A DNA stretch of 64,000 bases, taken from assembly GCF_907164915.1 (NCBI RefSeq), contig NC_061863.1, forward strand, positions 22,893,710-22,957,709, given 5' to 3'. The DNA comes from Impatiens glandulifera. Its lineage: Eukaryota; Streptophyta; Magnoliopsida; Ericales; Balsaminaceae. Below the pieces are notes generated by a model. That model saw nothing but the letters and a program-made list of their open reading frames with translations, made no database searches and had not been told where the DNA came from. This document shows, piece by piece, positions 1-11,500 of this stretch (within the stretch, counting starts at the first letter, position 1; each line of letters begins with the position of its first letter). A program made the position numbers and the translations under genes.

Positions 1-641
1 TTGGGGTTCATGAGTTTAGCCCAACTTGGCACTTAATTAAACAAGAAATTCTAAGAATATCATTGATTATATCACTGGTAGAGAGAAACATTTTGCTAAG
101 AGAAGAAACAAAGAAGAAGAAATATAGAAAGAAGAAGAGAAGGAGGCAGTAGCGATCTCCTTACCTTTATGACTTTCAAGTTCTAATTTTTTGTTGTCTT
201 ATATCTAGACTTTCTTGTTCTCCTCTTCTAGCCTAACGACAATAAGAGATGGATACTAACTATAAGCTCCTGGGTTCGAGCCTGTCAGGCAACAAGTTTT
301 GCGCCTAGTTAAGTGTGTTTGCGCGCTACATACTTAATCCTTGTTCCATTTGTTTATCTAAACTTTCTTGGGTATGAATGATATTGGTTTTCTCTATTTA
401 TATACCTCAACTTTAGGTTTAAAGTTTAAAAGAACATTTGTATTCATTTCTTGTTTATAGTGAAATTTGTTGATTAACCTCGTAGTTTTCTATTGTTCAG
501 GTTGAGAGGGTTTTCCACGTAAATTTGGTGTTGTCTATTGTGTTTGATCTCCTATTTTAGATTTAAATAAACTATGTATTTACTAATCTCACATTGATTG
601 ATTACACTATAAAAGTATTATTCATTTCAAAATTCTCAACA
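1..641 (+). repeat. Cop-0 5' LTR, 3' part
   Basis: This is the 3' part of a Copia LTR whose start lies outside the window. It ends in CA at 641, directly before a tRNA-Met type primer-binding site and a gag start. The segment around 490-530, with a wording close to GGTTTTCCACGTAAA, is typical of Tork-type Copia LTRs. The matching 3' LTR is not present in the window. The right end of this element is lost after about 17,065. Confidence 0.75.
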
Positions 642-643
642 AG

Positions 644-655
644 TGGTATTAGAGT
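644..655 (+). other. Cop-0 primer-binding site
   Basis: TGGTATTAGAGT lies two bases after the LTR end. It differs from the usual tRNA-iMet complement TGGTATCAGAGC by two transitions, consistent with an old decayed copy. Confidence 0.8.
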
Positions 656-758
656 TATTAGGGTAATTTTTTGAAGTGTGCTTTTGTATGTTGAGATAAA
701 AGGCAATATCACAATCATCAGATTGACAAATAATAACTAGTAGATTTTAAAATCCAAA

Positions 759-845
759 ATGGAGGATATTATTTACTATAAAGACTTGTATGAGACGGTT
801 GAAGGAGTTAGTGCGAAGTCAAAAGATATGTATGACTCTTATAAC
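759..845 (+). pseudogene. gag: Cop-0 gag, N-terminal 29 codons
   Basis: The ATG at 759 starts an open frame reading MEDIIYYKDLYETVEG and continuing to DSYN at 845. This is the usual start of a Copia gag, in which a short N-terminal segment leads into the UBN2/gag-pre domain. The frame is cut after codon 29 by the insertion 846-4438 and resumes at 4447 with VDWTKLNKK. Nothing seems to be missing between the halves, so the interruption is a clean insertion. Confidence 0.8.
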
Positions 846-1160
846 CCCCACAAATTTATCTCCCGTTCTATAGCTTAACACGTGTCGAGATATGCGTGGC
901 AATATGGAGGGACTGTCGTAGGGAGGCTCGAGGTTCGATGCGTTTCAACCTTGGTTTGCATGTTAGACGTCTTTTAAAATTAAATATTTAATTTTTAAAA
1001 GATTTTGAAAATACCTAAAGCAGTAAGAAATTAATGATGTAAAAATAATTAATCATTTGTTCAAATTTTAATAATTTGGTAGGCTAAATAATAATTTAAC
1101 TAGAACACTATTTAAATTAATCAAACATAACTAATTTAAAAGATTATTTATTTGAAAATC

Positions 1161-1174
1161 AGAGTCGCCAAGAG
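1161..1174 (-). other. Gypsy-type primer-binding site
   Basis: On the minus strand this reads CTCTTGGCGACTCT, close to the TGGCGACTC site of Tat/Ogre gypsy elements. It follows a putative LTR end (CA at about 1181). The same position in the related copies is 60,662-60,684 (minus) and 20,732-20,752 (plus). Confidence 0.55.
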
Positions 1175-1699
1175 ATTTTATGAAAATCAATAAAATGATA
1201 CGAGTACAAACGTATTTATACTAGAGTTTTTTAGAAAGGGTGGCTTGTTGTCTATTTACGCTCATGAAAGGAGTTTCGCACTATGTCATATACGCTTGCG
1301 TAAGGAAGGGTTTCGAAAATTCTTCTAAAATAAAAAAAAGTTTGGCTTTTAGAAATCCAATTATAACATTTAATTAGTAATCCAAAGGACCTAAGCAAGG
1401 ATGAGTTTTAAATAATTGTAAAAAATTATTTAGAAGGGGTGGGTACTTGTTGTGCTGGTATTCAGATTTAACCAAATCTGAAAATATCATAGGAGAATAT
1501 TAGAATTTAAAAAGGAATTCCAAATGGCGACATTGGTTTATAAAATATCCCGAATATATAAAAATATCATTTTATGATCTTTCGGGATTGTTTGAAAATG
1601 GGTTCGAGTTCCAAAATTACAAAAATAATTTTAAATTTTGAAAAGTGGAATCAAATAGGCCTTAGGACTAGAGTCCTAGTGTTTGGGTTCGGTATGGCT

Positions 1700-2490
1700 G
1701 ATCTAGGCTTAATTGGACTCGGTCAAGACCGAGTGGTCTTGACTATGGCTCGGTCAGACTTGGTCAAGATCGGGGAGGTCCGGACTAGGGCTCGGTCACA
1801 TGTGTCTAAGGACTAGAGAGCTCGGTCATGAGCTTGGGAGGCTCGGTCCCAAACTTGGGCAGCTTGGTCGAAGACTAAGGAGGCTCGGTCCCAAGTCAAG
1901 TCTACTAGTCTAGGTGCTCGGTCCTAGGGTTAGGTAACTATCAGTCATAGGTCTAGGGTTATCGTTGGGGTTTACCTGTCCTAGGCTAATTGAGAACTCG
2001 GTCTTAAGGTTATAAACATCGTTCCTAGGTCTAGGGTTAAGGACAAGTTTACCGGTCTAAGGTCAAGTGGGGGCTTCGTCCTAGAGTTAGAAACATCGGT
2101 CCTAGGATAAGTGAGGGTTCAATTCTAGGGTTAAAAAACTTGTTCCTAGTCCTCGGTCCTAGCTGAAGAACATTAATCCTAGTCCTCGGGCCTAGCCGAA
2201 GAACGTCGGTCCCAGTCCTCTGTCCTAGCTGAAGAACACCGGTCCTTGGTTAGAAAACTCGGTCCTGGGATTCTTGGTCTTAGTTGAAGAACACTGGTCC
2301 TAGTCCTCGGTCCTAGATGAAGAACACGGGTCCTAGTCCTTTGTCCTAGATGAAGAACTCCGGTCCTGGATTAGAAAACTCGGTCCTGAAATTCTCAGTC
2401 CTAGGTACATTTTCTCGGTCCTAGGTTTTGACATGGGGTTTGTTTTCTTGGTCCCTATTGAAGAACAAGATCGAAGATCACCGGTCCAAG
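1700..2490. repeat. Degenerate CTCGGTCCTAG repeats in gypsy LTR
   Basis: Dozens of short, irregularly spaced copies of CTCGGTCCTAG and GGTCCTAG variants form a degenerate minisatellite of about 20-40-bp units. The homologous zone of the right gypsy LTR (61,480-61,870) has the same motif at lower copy number. Open frames read through here are products of the repeat and not genes. Confidence 0.8.
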
Positions 2491-4436
2491 GCTTAAACCT
2501 TAGGACCGTGTGTTCATATTTTGGTCCAAATTTCAGAAGTCCATAACTTTTGATTGGGATCATGAATTATGATCCAAAAGCTAAAGTAAGTTAATATGAT
2601 CATGAAGAACAAAATCCCTAACATATATCACGATTTTGAAGTCCTTACAAAGGTCAATTTTATAACACCATTTCTAGGTCAAATTTTGGGATTTTTTAAA
2701 TTAGGTCGTTTCAAGGTCTGATTTTTGTTCCATTAGCTTTGAAATGATGAATATAGTTGATCTTAACCAATACAAGAACATCATAACATCACTAAAACAG
2801 TTTTTGAAAATTGAATCAAAATCCAAAAAATTTCAAAAACAAGATTTGATCAAACATGATGAAAGTGATAAAACAGTTGTTTGGAATTCATCCTAACATG
2901 TTAACAAACATGTATAACAACTAATTGGATCAACAAAACTGGATTAGAGTCAAGTACATGAAATTTCAAAATTTTAGTTTCATCAAACATAATCAAAACG
3001 TGATTACAGTTGTTTGGGATTCATTCTAACATGTTAATAAATATGTATAACAACTAATTGAATAAAAAAATAGAATTAAACTCAAGAACACGTAATTTTT
3101 TAAAAATCAATATTTAAGCTTAAATTTTTAAATTTTTTGATTTAGGTGAATTTGTTCTATGTTCTTTCAATATAAAACTTATATATGATATATAGAATGA
3201 TTCTAAGCAAAGGAATTTCAATATCAAGCTTAAAAACAAGATCAAACCGATCAAACTTAGGAAATCTGAAAAATATCAAATTTCAAATCGCAAATCATGA
3301 TACAAATGATTTTACAGCATACCAACAGCTAGAGAACACTTCTAGTAGATTTTGGATGCTTTCCCGAAACTTGAATCGCAACAGGGATCGCCGAAGACAG
3401 TTTTCACAGAAACTGTTCTTGGCCAGAATTTGAATTTGTCGATTGAAGTTGTAAGGGGCTACGATTGTTTGGTGGTTTGGTAGTAGAAGGGTGAGGGAGT
3501 ATTTATAGTGCATCTAAGGCGGAAGAGACAGGTAATTGAAGTCGGATTTTCCCTTCTCCAATCTTATCCCTAAATCGTGGTAGCTTTATCTACGGTATGA
3601 TAAGGCTGGAGGATAAGGGGGAAAAAGGCACTGGCGAGGGGGGGTCGTGGCCAAAATTTGGAGCGATAAGGATGCTCGTAGCATGAGCTGGAGCTTTTAG
3701 AAGAATCACGCCGGCGAGGTTGCATTTCTAGCGAGCGCAGCATCCCAGTGAAGAAGACGGATGAAACGATGTTGTTTCGGCTAACGACGTCTGTGTTCCA
3801 TCTACGGTCAATGTTATTGACTAATGGGGTTAGTCCATCTCGTTAGTTGATCCGTTGTGGGCTTGCACGCGAGTTTCTTTGTAGCGGGTGTGTGACGCGT
3901 TTTGGGTTATTAGATGAAGCAAGTGCGCTCATCTAATGGTCCAGGATCTTTATGTAAGGATTAAAAATAACTTCTGCAACACTGAATTATCATATTTTAT
4001 TTTAATATAAAAGGTTATTAAAAAACGATTTTTAATCCTTTTAAATTCATTTATTCACCAAAATTTTCATAAAAAATATTTCTGGAATCATGATAAAAAT
4101 TATGATCATAATTTATTTATTTTTGGGAATTTTGATGTATTTTATTTAATTGGTTTAGGTCATGAATTAAATATAAACCGTGATTAAATCACAATTAAAA
4201 CTTTTAACTTCTTCTTTGGTTTAATTTGCAGTAAAATAAATACAATATTTTATCCTCAAATAATTTTTGTAATTTTGAACAATTTTACTAATTAGGGTTT
4301 AATTTTCACAATAATTAATCTTTAATTATGATTTAATTCCTTCTTTAACTTATTTTGAATATAAAAATTCAAAATATTATTTTAATATTATTAAAAATAA
4401 TAATATTATTATAAAATAGGGTAAGTCAATTTTTCA
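2490..4436 (-). repeat. Remaining gypsy-like LTR body
   Basis: AT-rich non-coding DNA aligning in order with 61,860-63,640. A more GC-rich block at 3500-3960 (compare 62,740-63,220) contains the shared wording GGGGTTAGTCCATC and TGGTCCAG. The LTR start on the minus strand is probably TGAAAAATTGAC at 4436. No coding sequence was recognised. Confidence 0.55.
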
Positions 4437-4446
4437 TGCTTACAAC

Positions 4447-5113
4447 GTTGATTGGACAAAATTGAACAAGAAAGTTGTCGGCATAATTAGATAGTGGCTT
4501 GATAATAGTGTATACCACCATGTAGAAAGTGAGAAGAGTGTCCATGAATTCTGGGAGAAGCTGGAATCATTGTATGAGCAGAAAATAGTAGGTAACAAAG
4601 CGTTTCTGAATCGAAAGTTAGTAAATTTGAAATTCAAAGAAGGTGCAAGTATTGTTGAGCATTTAAATGTGTTCCAGAGCTTGATTAATTAATTGTCAAT
4701 GATGGAGATGACCTTAGAAGATGATCTACAAGCCTTATAGTTGCTTGATAGTTAGGAGACCTTGGTTGTGATAGTACGTAATGCAGCTCAAAATGGTCTG
4801 CTTACTATGAGTATAGTTACTAGCACCTTGTTCAATGAGGAGACAAGAAAGTGAATGTCGACAACAATCAAGAGGTCATAGCAAGTCCAGAGGTAGACCA
4901 AAACCTAAGGGAAGACATTGTTATCACTATGGTAAAGAAGGTCACATGAAGAAAAAAATTGTAGAGCCTAGAAAAGACTACAGGATGAAGGAAAAAATCA
5001 AAAGAAAGATTATGAGAACAGAAACACCACAACCACAATAACTGAAGATGATGTAGTGATTCTTTCTTGTGAAAATGAACAATATCTACATGTAGAAGGT
5101 CACCAAGGAGTTG
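4447..5113 (+). pseudogene. gag: Cop-0 gag, central and zinc-knuckle part
   Basis: The gag resumes after the insertion as VDWTKLNKKVVGIIR, followed by the UBN2 signature with HEFWEKLESLYEQK and LNRKLVNLKFKEG. In-frame stops occur at 4492 (TAG) and beyond. A frameshift moves the end into the frame of 4835-5041, where CYHYGKEGHMKKKI is a decayed CCHC knuckle with the second and fourth ligands lost. The frame then heads toward the protease (VILSCENEQYLHVEG) and is cut at 5113 by Cop-1. It clearly belongs to the old Copia element and is non-functional. Confidence 0.8.
5109..5113. repeat. Target-site duplication of Cop-1, left
   Basis: AGTTG, matched by 15,683-15,687. Both lie in the Cop-0 protease region. 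Confidence 0.9.
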
Positions 5114-5282
5114 TGTTGGGTCAAATTATTTTTTACTAAGTGTTGAAATAATTTATCCCCTGATATTTTGATGATGAAATAATTTATAAGTTTCAATACA
5201 GGTGTATTGAGACAACATGTTATTAGACGTGGATCTAATGAGGGTTATTAAACCGATTTTGATCTCCATTCGCATAAAATTA

Positions 5283-6415
5283 GACGCACAGTCGAACTCA
5301 ACGGAGTTAGATGGGCAGTCTAATAGTCTAAAGGAATTAGACGTGAGTCTAATGGAACTAGACGTACAGTCTAACTCATCGGAGTTAGACGTGTAAGTCT
5401 AATAGAAGTGTAAAGAATTAAACAGGTAGTCTAATGAATACACGGAATTAGACGTGAGTCTAATAGAATTATACGTACAGTCTAACTCATCGGAGTTAGA
5501 CGTGTAAGTCTAATATATGTGTAAAGAATTAGACGGGTAGTCTAATGAATACACGGAATTAGACGTGAGTCTAATAGAATTAGACGTACAGTCTAACTCA
5601 TCGGAGTTAGACGTGTAAGTCTAATAGACGTGTAAAGAATTAGACGGGTAGTCTAATGAATACACGGAATTAGACGTGAGTCTAATAGAATTAGACGTAC
5701 AGTCTAACTCATCGGAGTTAGACGTTTAAGTCTAATATATATGTAAAGAATTAGACGGGTAGTCTAATGAATACACGGAATTAGACGTGAGTCTAATGGA
5801 ATTAGTCGTACAGTCTAACTCATCGGAGTTAGACGTGTTAGTCTAATAGACGTAAAGAATTAGACGGATGGTCTAATGAATACGCGGAATTAGACGGGTT
5901 GTCTAATTAATTGAAAGTTAGACGAGAGTCTAACTCCTTCAGATTAGTCTGGGGTAGAACCGGAATTAGACGTGGTAGTCTAACTCAGTGGAGTTAGACG
6001 TATCGGTCTAATGGTTATTATAATTAGACAGGTTGTCTAATTAAGTGAAAGTTAGACGTGGGTCTAACTCCTTCAGACAAGTCTGAGGTAGAACCGGAAT
6101 TAGACGTGTTAGTCTAACTCAGTGGAGTTAGACGTACCGGTCTAATGGTTATTATAATTAGACGGGTTGTCTAATTAATTAAAAGTTAGACGTGGGTCTA
6201 ACTCCTTCAGACAAGTCTGAGGTAGAACCAGAATTAGACGTGTAGTTTAACTCAATGGAGTTAGACGTACCCGTCTAATGGTTATGTAAATTAGACGCGA
6301 GTCTAATTATATTAGACCAGGCGGTCTAATAGTCGCTTTTCATTAGAATGAGTTGACTTATTTCATTAGACTGATTTTTCCAAATCCGTCTAACTGAAAT
6401 CCGTCTAATGCTCTA
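5283..6415. repeat. TTAGAC/GTCTAA palindrome array, Cop-1 5' LTR
   Basis: About 1.1 kb of near-tandem units built on inverted arms TTAGAC and GTCTAA with 4-6-bp spacers, such as TTAGACGTACAGTCTAA and TTAGACGTGAGTCTAA. They are joined by short linkers (AATGAATACACGGAA, CTCATCGGAG). A longer higher-order unit of roughly 100-120 bp repeats several times. Spacers often create ACGT cores. Confidence 0.9.
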
Positions 6416-6720
6416 TTCAAGCAGTACGCTAGAATCTAGCATTTCTCCTACCCACGTGCTATAGCTGTACCCTACTCCTGTTCCACTTTCTTGTGAAGAT
6501 TAGTACAACAGCTATATGCATCTAATCAATGAATGCCACGTAAGAGAATTTTCCTCACATTACCCTTTTGTAAGTACATCTCTGATGGAATATTCGGCGC
6601 ACTACCAGTTCGGTACAGCCACGATCCTTGTGCTCAGAACCTACTGTGTACAATGGAGGCTTTCCAATGGAAGAGCGCCACGTATCATTCTTGAAGATTC
6701 GACCGTTAGCTCCTGCTCAG

Positions 6721-6727
6721 TATTTAA
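6721..6727 (+). promoter_or_regulatory. TATA-like box of Cop-1 5' LTR
   Basis: TATTTAA downstream of conserved CCACGTATCATTCTTGAAGA wording. The same box is at 15,109 (3' LTR), 32,112 (Cop-2 3' LTR), 33,118 and 41,440 (Cop-3). In the Cop-2 5' LTR it is mutated to TATTGAA (23,727). It is the likely LTR core promoter. Confidence 0.5.
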
Positions 6728-7294
6728 TCAATCCTTAGAGCAACGGAAGAAGTACCGGGTCTTGCCTTAACCAATCTTGCGAACAAGCATTCTGATTTTG
6801 CATAGAGAGACTACTCAATCACTTTGTTTACTGAACTTATTTTGTGAAGCTTCTTTCTAATTGTACTGTGTGTGAATCGAGAGAGAGAGCTAGAATCAAA
6901 ACACCATTAGCTGAGTGATATTCTTCATCTTTTTGTAATTGAACAGAAAGTGTTCTGTTCAATAGTGAGCTAAGTGTGTGTGTAAACTATATTTGATTCT
7001 CATCATATAGTGAATCCTTCCGGTGGTTTGAAGATGGGGTGACGTAGGAGAGTTTCTCCGAACATCCATAAACAAACTACTGTGTTCTTCTTTTCTGTCA
7101 TCTTTTCATATTTCATCTTGTGCTTCAAACCCAAGTAAACAATTCCGCCTTGAATCTGTTTCAAGTGTTTACACAAGTTTGCGTAGAATAGAAAGAGATA
7201 TTAATCCCTAACAGGATTTCTATAAAATCGTTTTTCATAAGCCTTCATCATTAGCCAGACCCCCGTCTCTATTGATAAAGCCGATCCTATCAAT

Positions 7295-7306
7295 TGGTAT
7301 CAGAGC
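7295..7306 (+). other. Cop-1 primer-binding site
   Basis: TGGTATCAGAGC, a perfect complement of the plant initiator tRNA-Met 3' region, two bases after the LTR. Confidence 0.93.
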
Positions 7307-7341
7307 CTTGTTTCTATTCTCAAGCATCAAGTTCCCAAAGC

Positions 7342-8518
7342 ATGTCTTGCATCAATGAAATTCCTCTTCTGTCAAAGGACAACTATGATGTGTGGATGGT
7401 AAGAATGCAAGCTCACCTGGATGCTATTGACTATGATATGTGGAGTGTCATCACCGATGGTCCCATAAAGATCTCAAAGCCAAGAAGTGAGTGGACCACT
7501 GAAGATAAAGTGACCAACAACCTGGACAATGTTGCTAAGAACATTTTGTTCCAGTCTCTCAACACAAAGATGTTCTGTGAGATTAAGTCTTGTTCCAATG
7601 CAAAAGAAATATGGGACAAGCTCAGCCAGATCCATGGAGTGAGCCCTCAAGCAAAGAACAACCAAAACGCATTCATTTGTAGCCAAAACAAATCCAGATG
7701 GGCTAACAGTGATACTGAGGAGTCTCCCACCGAAAAAGAGAATGAAGCTGTAACATGCCTAATGGCAGATGACCAATCTAAGGTAAATGATATCTCTGCA
7801 CCAGAATTTACAAACGAGGAGCTAACTAATGCACTCAATGAAATGGCTATTGAGTACAAAAAGTTAGCTGACTCTTTTTATGAAATGAAAGTTAAATATG
7901 AATCAACTGTTTCCTTTTCAAAGCAAGAACCCGAATTAAATGTTTTTGATGAAAACTTAACAGAGATCTCATCTGAGAATGAGATGCTCAAGGAACAGAT
8001 TCAAACTCTTTCATCTGAAAATAAGAGACTGAACTACATAGTCAGTGCATGGACAAGGTCTGGTGATGCTGTCAAATATCAGATCAACATGTTGAAACCT
8101 GCTGGATCTAGATCCGGATTGGGATTTGATAGCAATGATCCTAACTTGTCCTGCAAAAAGTCAAAGCCAAATGACAAACCTAATCCAATAAGTTTTGTCA
8201 AAGGAAGTATGACTGACATTGAATCTAATCCTATTCATGAAGAAGTGGCTTTTAAAAATGAAATAGTTTATGTTCTACCAACTGTTAGTTGGCTTAAGAA
8301 TAAGCTTGAAAAGGCTAATAAATCTGGTAACTTAAAACCTGACTCAATGTCAAGGAGTTTTAAAAGAAAATCTTCTTCAAAAGTCAAAGGATCAGTGGCT
8401 AGCAGGATGTCTTCTTCTAAGTCAAAAACCTACGCATTAATCACAACACAATGGGAAATCCATCAGAATAACTCAAATATGGATTCCTAAGGGACTGATT
8501 GATCGAGGACCCAATTAA
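7342..8518 (+). pseudogene. gag: Cop-1 gag with central deletion
   Basis: The ATG at 7342 (MSCINEIPLLSKDNYDVW) starts a Copia capsid-type protein. The first 110 residues are the N-terminal half of the UBN2/gag domain (WSVITDGPIKI, EIWDKLSQIHG). The sequence then jumps to the post-knuckle region (NKSRWANSD, CLMADDQSKVND), so the second half of the domain and the CCHC zinc knuckle are absent. A coiled-coil segment (NEMLKEQIQTLSSENKRLNY) and a basic Ser/Lys tail follow. A 2-bp deletion near 8450, compared with 26,063, throws the last 20 codons out of frame. In the corrected frame the protein ends at TAA 8516. Cop-4 has the same central deletion. Confidence 0.85.
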
Positions 8519-8557
8519 AGGTGGGTACCAAAAGATTGTAAATAGTTATTTATGTAA

Positions 8558-11500
8558 GTGCTTATAAATGAAAGACTGGAGGAATCTGTATGGTATCTTG
8601 ATAGCGGATGTTCTAGGCATATGACTGGAAACAGACGGCTTCTCACTGATATATCAGACTGCTCTGAACCTAAGATCACATTTAGTGACAACAAGAAGGG
8701 TAAGACCATGGGTAAGGGTAAGATTATCCATGGTAACCTAACCATTAATGATGTGATGCTAGTTGACAACTTGTGTTATAATTTAATTAGTATTTGTCAA
8801 CTATGTGATAACGGTTTGTTAGTAGATTTTCAAACTCATGCATGTTTAGTTAAAGACCAAGATGGAAACATTTTATTAACTGGAAGTAGAGTAGGAAACT
8901 CATATAAAATGAATTGCCAAAAAGAAACATTTGATCCTATGTGCATGATTGCCAAAAATGACCAGAAATGGTTATGGAATAAACGTCTGAACCACTTGAA
9001 TTTTAAAACCATCAACAACATTTGTTCAAACAATTTAGTTATTGGTTTACCCAACCTTCAGTTTTCAAAGGACAAGATTTGCACTGCTTGCTAGTTAGGC
9101 AAACAGGGAAGATCATCGTTCAAAAGCAAAGGGAAATCACAATCCAGCTATATCCTAGAACTTTTACATATGGATCTTTTTGGTCCAATTCCTGTAAAAA
9201 GTGTATGAGGAATGAGATTTGCCTTAATTGTTATTGATGACTTTTCACGTTTTACATGGGTTGCATTTTTACCATCAAAAGATAAAACTGCTGAAAATTT
9301 GATTAAGATATTTAAAGGAATTCAGAATCAGAAATCTCTAAATATCACATGTATCAGAAGTGATCAGGGAACTGAATTCATTAACAGATATCTATCATCT
9401 TATCTTGAGAAGACTGGGATTAGGCACGAGTTGTCTAGTGCCAGAACTCCACAGCAAAACGGTATTGCTGAGAGAAGAGTGAGAACTCTGAATGAAGCAG
9501 CAAGATCTATGCTTGCTGAATCAGATGTTCCTCAGAGGTTCTGGGCGGACACCATTAGTACTACTTGTTATACTCAAAACCGGTCAATAATCAAAAAACG
9601 TTTTGATAAAACTCCCTATGAACTGTATTATGGGAGAATTCCCACAGTTTCTTACTTAAAGATTTTTGGGTGTAAATGTTTTATCCATAACAATGGAAAG
9701 GTTTATTTGACTGCTTTTGACGCTAAAGCAGACGAAGGATTCATGTTGGGATACTCATCAGTAAGAAAGGCTTACAGAGTATACAACAAAAGAACACAGA
9801 CTGTTGAAGAATCCCTTCATGTAATTTTTGATGAGCATGTTGAGAGCAAATCCAAAGAACCCATTGATCTTGCTGATAGACTACAAGCGGCTAGTCTTGA
9901 GTCTGTAAGTGAAGAAGAAGAAACCTTGGACAAGCGGATGGCTTTATCTGATCATGTGGCTGATCCGGTTGAAGCTCAACTAGATGTACAAACTCATGTT
10001 CAACAAGATGTTGAGAGTTTGGATGTCGCGGTATAACCGGTTCAGATGACCAATCCCCTTGGTTCCAACTTCAGATGGAACAGAAATCATCCACCAGAAC
10101 TGATAATTGGTAACCCTTTTTCTCCTCGAAGGACAAGACGTCAGTTGATGGATGAAATGGCCAATTCTGCATTTATTTCTCAAATTGAACCAAAGAAAAT
10201 TGGTGAAGCTATAGTTGATCTAGATTGGATCAATGCTATGCAAGAGGAGTTAAACCAATTTGATAGAAATAAAGTATGGTATCGTACTCCTAGACCAACT
10301 GACAAGTCAATTATAGGAACAAGATGGGTCTTTAGAAACAAGCTTAGTGAAGATGGCTTAGTCATTAGAAACAAAGCTCGTTTAGTTGCTCAAGGATACA
10401 GACAAGAGGAAAATTTTGATTTTGATGAGTCTTTTGCACCAGTTGCAAGACTAGAAGCAATCAGAATCTTTCTAGCATATGCATCATTTAAGAATTTTAA
10501 AGTTTTTCAAATGGATGTGAAAAGTGCATTTTTAAATGTAAAATTAAGTGAAGAAGTATATGTTGAGCAACCCCCTGGTTTCGTAGATCATGTTTTACCT
10601 AATCATGTTTATAGGCTTAACAAAGCACTGTATGGTCTAAAACAAGCTCCTAGAGCTTGGTATGACACCTTAACCAATTTCTTATTTGATCATGATTTTA
10701 TTGTTGGAACAGTGGATAAAACCATGTTTAGATTTGCTAAAGATTCCCATATATTACTTGTTCAAATATATGTTGATGACATTATCTTTGGGTCAACTAA
10801 CCCCAAACTGTGTGAGAAATTTGCCAAGCTGATGCAGGATAGGTTTGAAATGAGCATGATGGGAGAACTTACATTCTTCCTTGGACTTCAAATCCGTCAG
10901 CTAGAAAACGGAACTCTCATCAACCAGGCCAAATACACCAAAGAATTGCTAAAGAAATTTGGTTTGGAGAATTGTTCTGCAGCAGCTACTCCTATGAGCT
11001 CCTCAATCAAATTGGACAAAGATGAAGGTGGCCAAAGTGTATATGTTACAGCATATAGAGGACTCATCGGCTCCTTACTATATGTAACAGCTAGCAGGCC
11101 AGACATTCAATTTGTTGTTGGTGTCTGTGGCAGATTTCAGGCTGATCCTAAACTCTCTCATTTTACTGATGTTAAACGTATTCTTAAATACTTGAAGGGA
11201 ACTCAAAATATGGGATTGTGGTATCCGAAGGATTCCAGTTTTAATTTAATTAGTTTCTCAGATGTAGATTATGCAGGATGCAAAATTGATAGAAAAAGCA
11301 CAAGTGGAACTTGTTAGTTCCTTGGAGATCGTCTAATCACATGGTTCAGCAAGAAGTAGACTTTTGTGGCAACTTCTACAGCTGAAGCAGAGTATCTTGC
11401 AGTTGGTAGTTTCTGCGACAACACAAGTGCCATTGCAATATCCTACAATCCTGTTTTGCATTCTCGGACAAAGCATATTGAAATCAGGCATCATTTCATC

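Larger units (their letters stand above)
846..4438 (-). mobile_element. Gypsy (Tat-like) LTR-containing insertion in Cop-0 gag
   Basis: About 3.6 kb of non-coding, AT-rich DNA splits the Cop-0 gag. The octamers CTTATAAC (838-845) and CTTACAAC (4439-4446) flank it and look like a target duplication with one mismatch. It is diverged from, but in the same orientation as, 60,560-63,640: shared blocks include the stretch near 1600-1690 against 61,390-61,480, the GGTCCTAG-rich zone, and the 3' end near 3900-4400. Read on the minus strand it runs LTR, then a gypsy primer site near 1170, then about 300 bp of leader. No second LTR or coding region is visible, so it is either a truncated element or a solo-LTR-like product. 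Confidence 0.6.
5114..7292 (+). repeat. Cop-1 5' LTR (2,179 bp)
   Basis: It starts TGTTGGGTCAAATTAT and ends CGATCCTATCA, followed by the primer site. The first half is a long palindromic repeat array. The second half is unique: a G-box CACGTG near 6453, CCACGT motifs, a TATA-like TATTTAA at 6721, then the transcribed R/U5 part. It closely matches 13,477-15,682. Confidence 0.92.

Noticed and set aside
846..4438. DNA transposon (hAT-like 8-bp duplication) or Helitron
   Set aside because: No terminal inverted repeats, no TC/CTRR ends and no transposase. The body matches the gypsy LTR at 60.7-63.6 kb.
5283..6415. CRISPR-like array of repeats and spacers
   Set aside because: The arms are palindromic with variable 4-6-bp spacers and lie inside LTRs that recur in pairs. 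There are no constant repeat/unique spacer blocks and no cas genes, and the sequence is plant nuclear DNA.
6516..6770. Recurrent LTR frame near the CCACGT region
   Set aside because: Present at 6516, 14,973, 32,982 and 41,184 as fragments in differing frames. The segment holds the LTR promoter elements and the frame is not preserved.
7295..7306. tRNA gene
   Set aside because: Only the 12-18 bases complementary to the tRNA 3' end are present, directly after an LTR. There is no cloverleaf.
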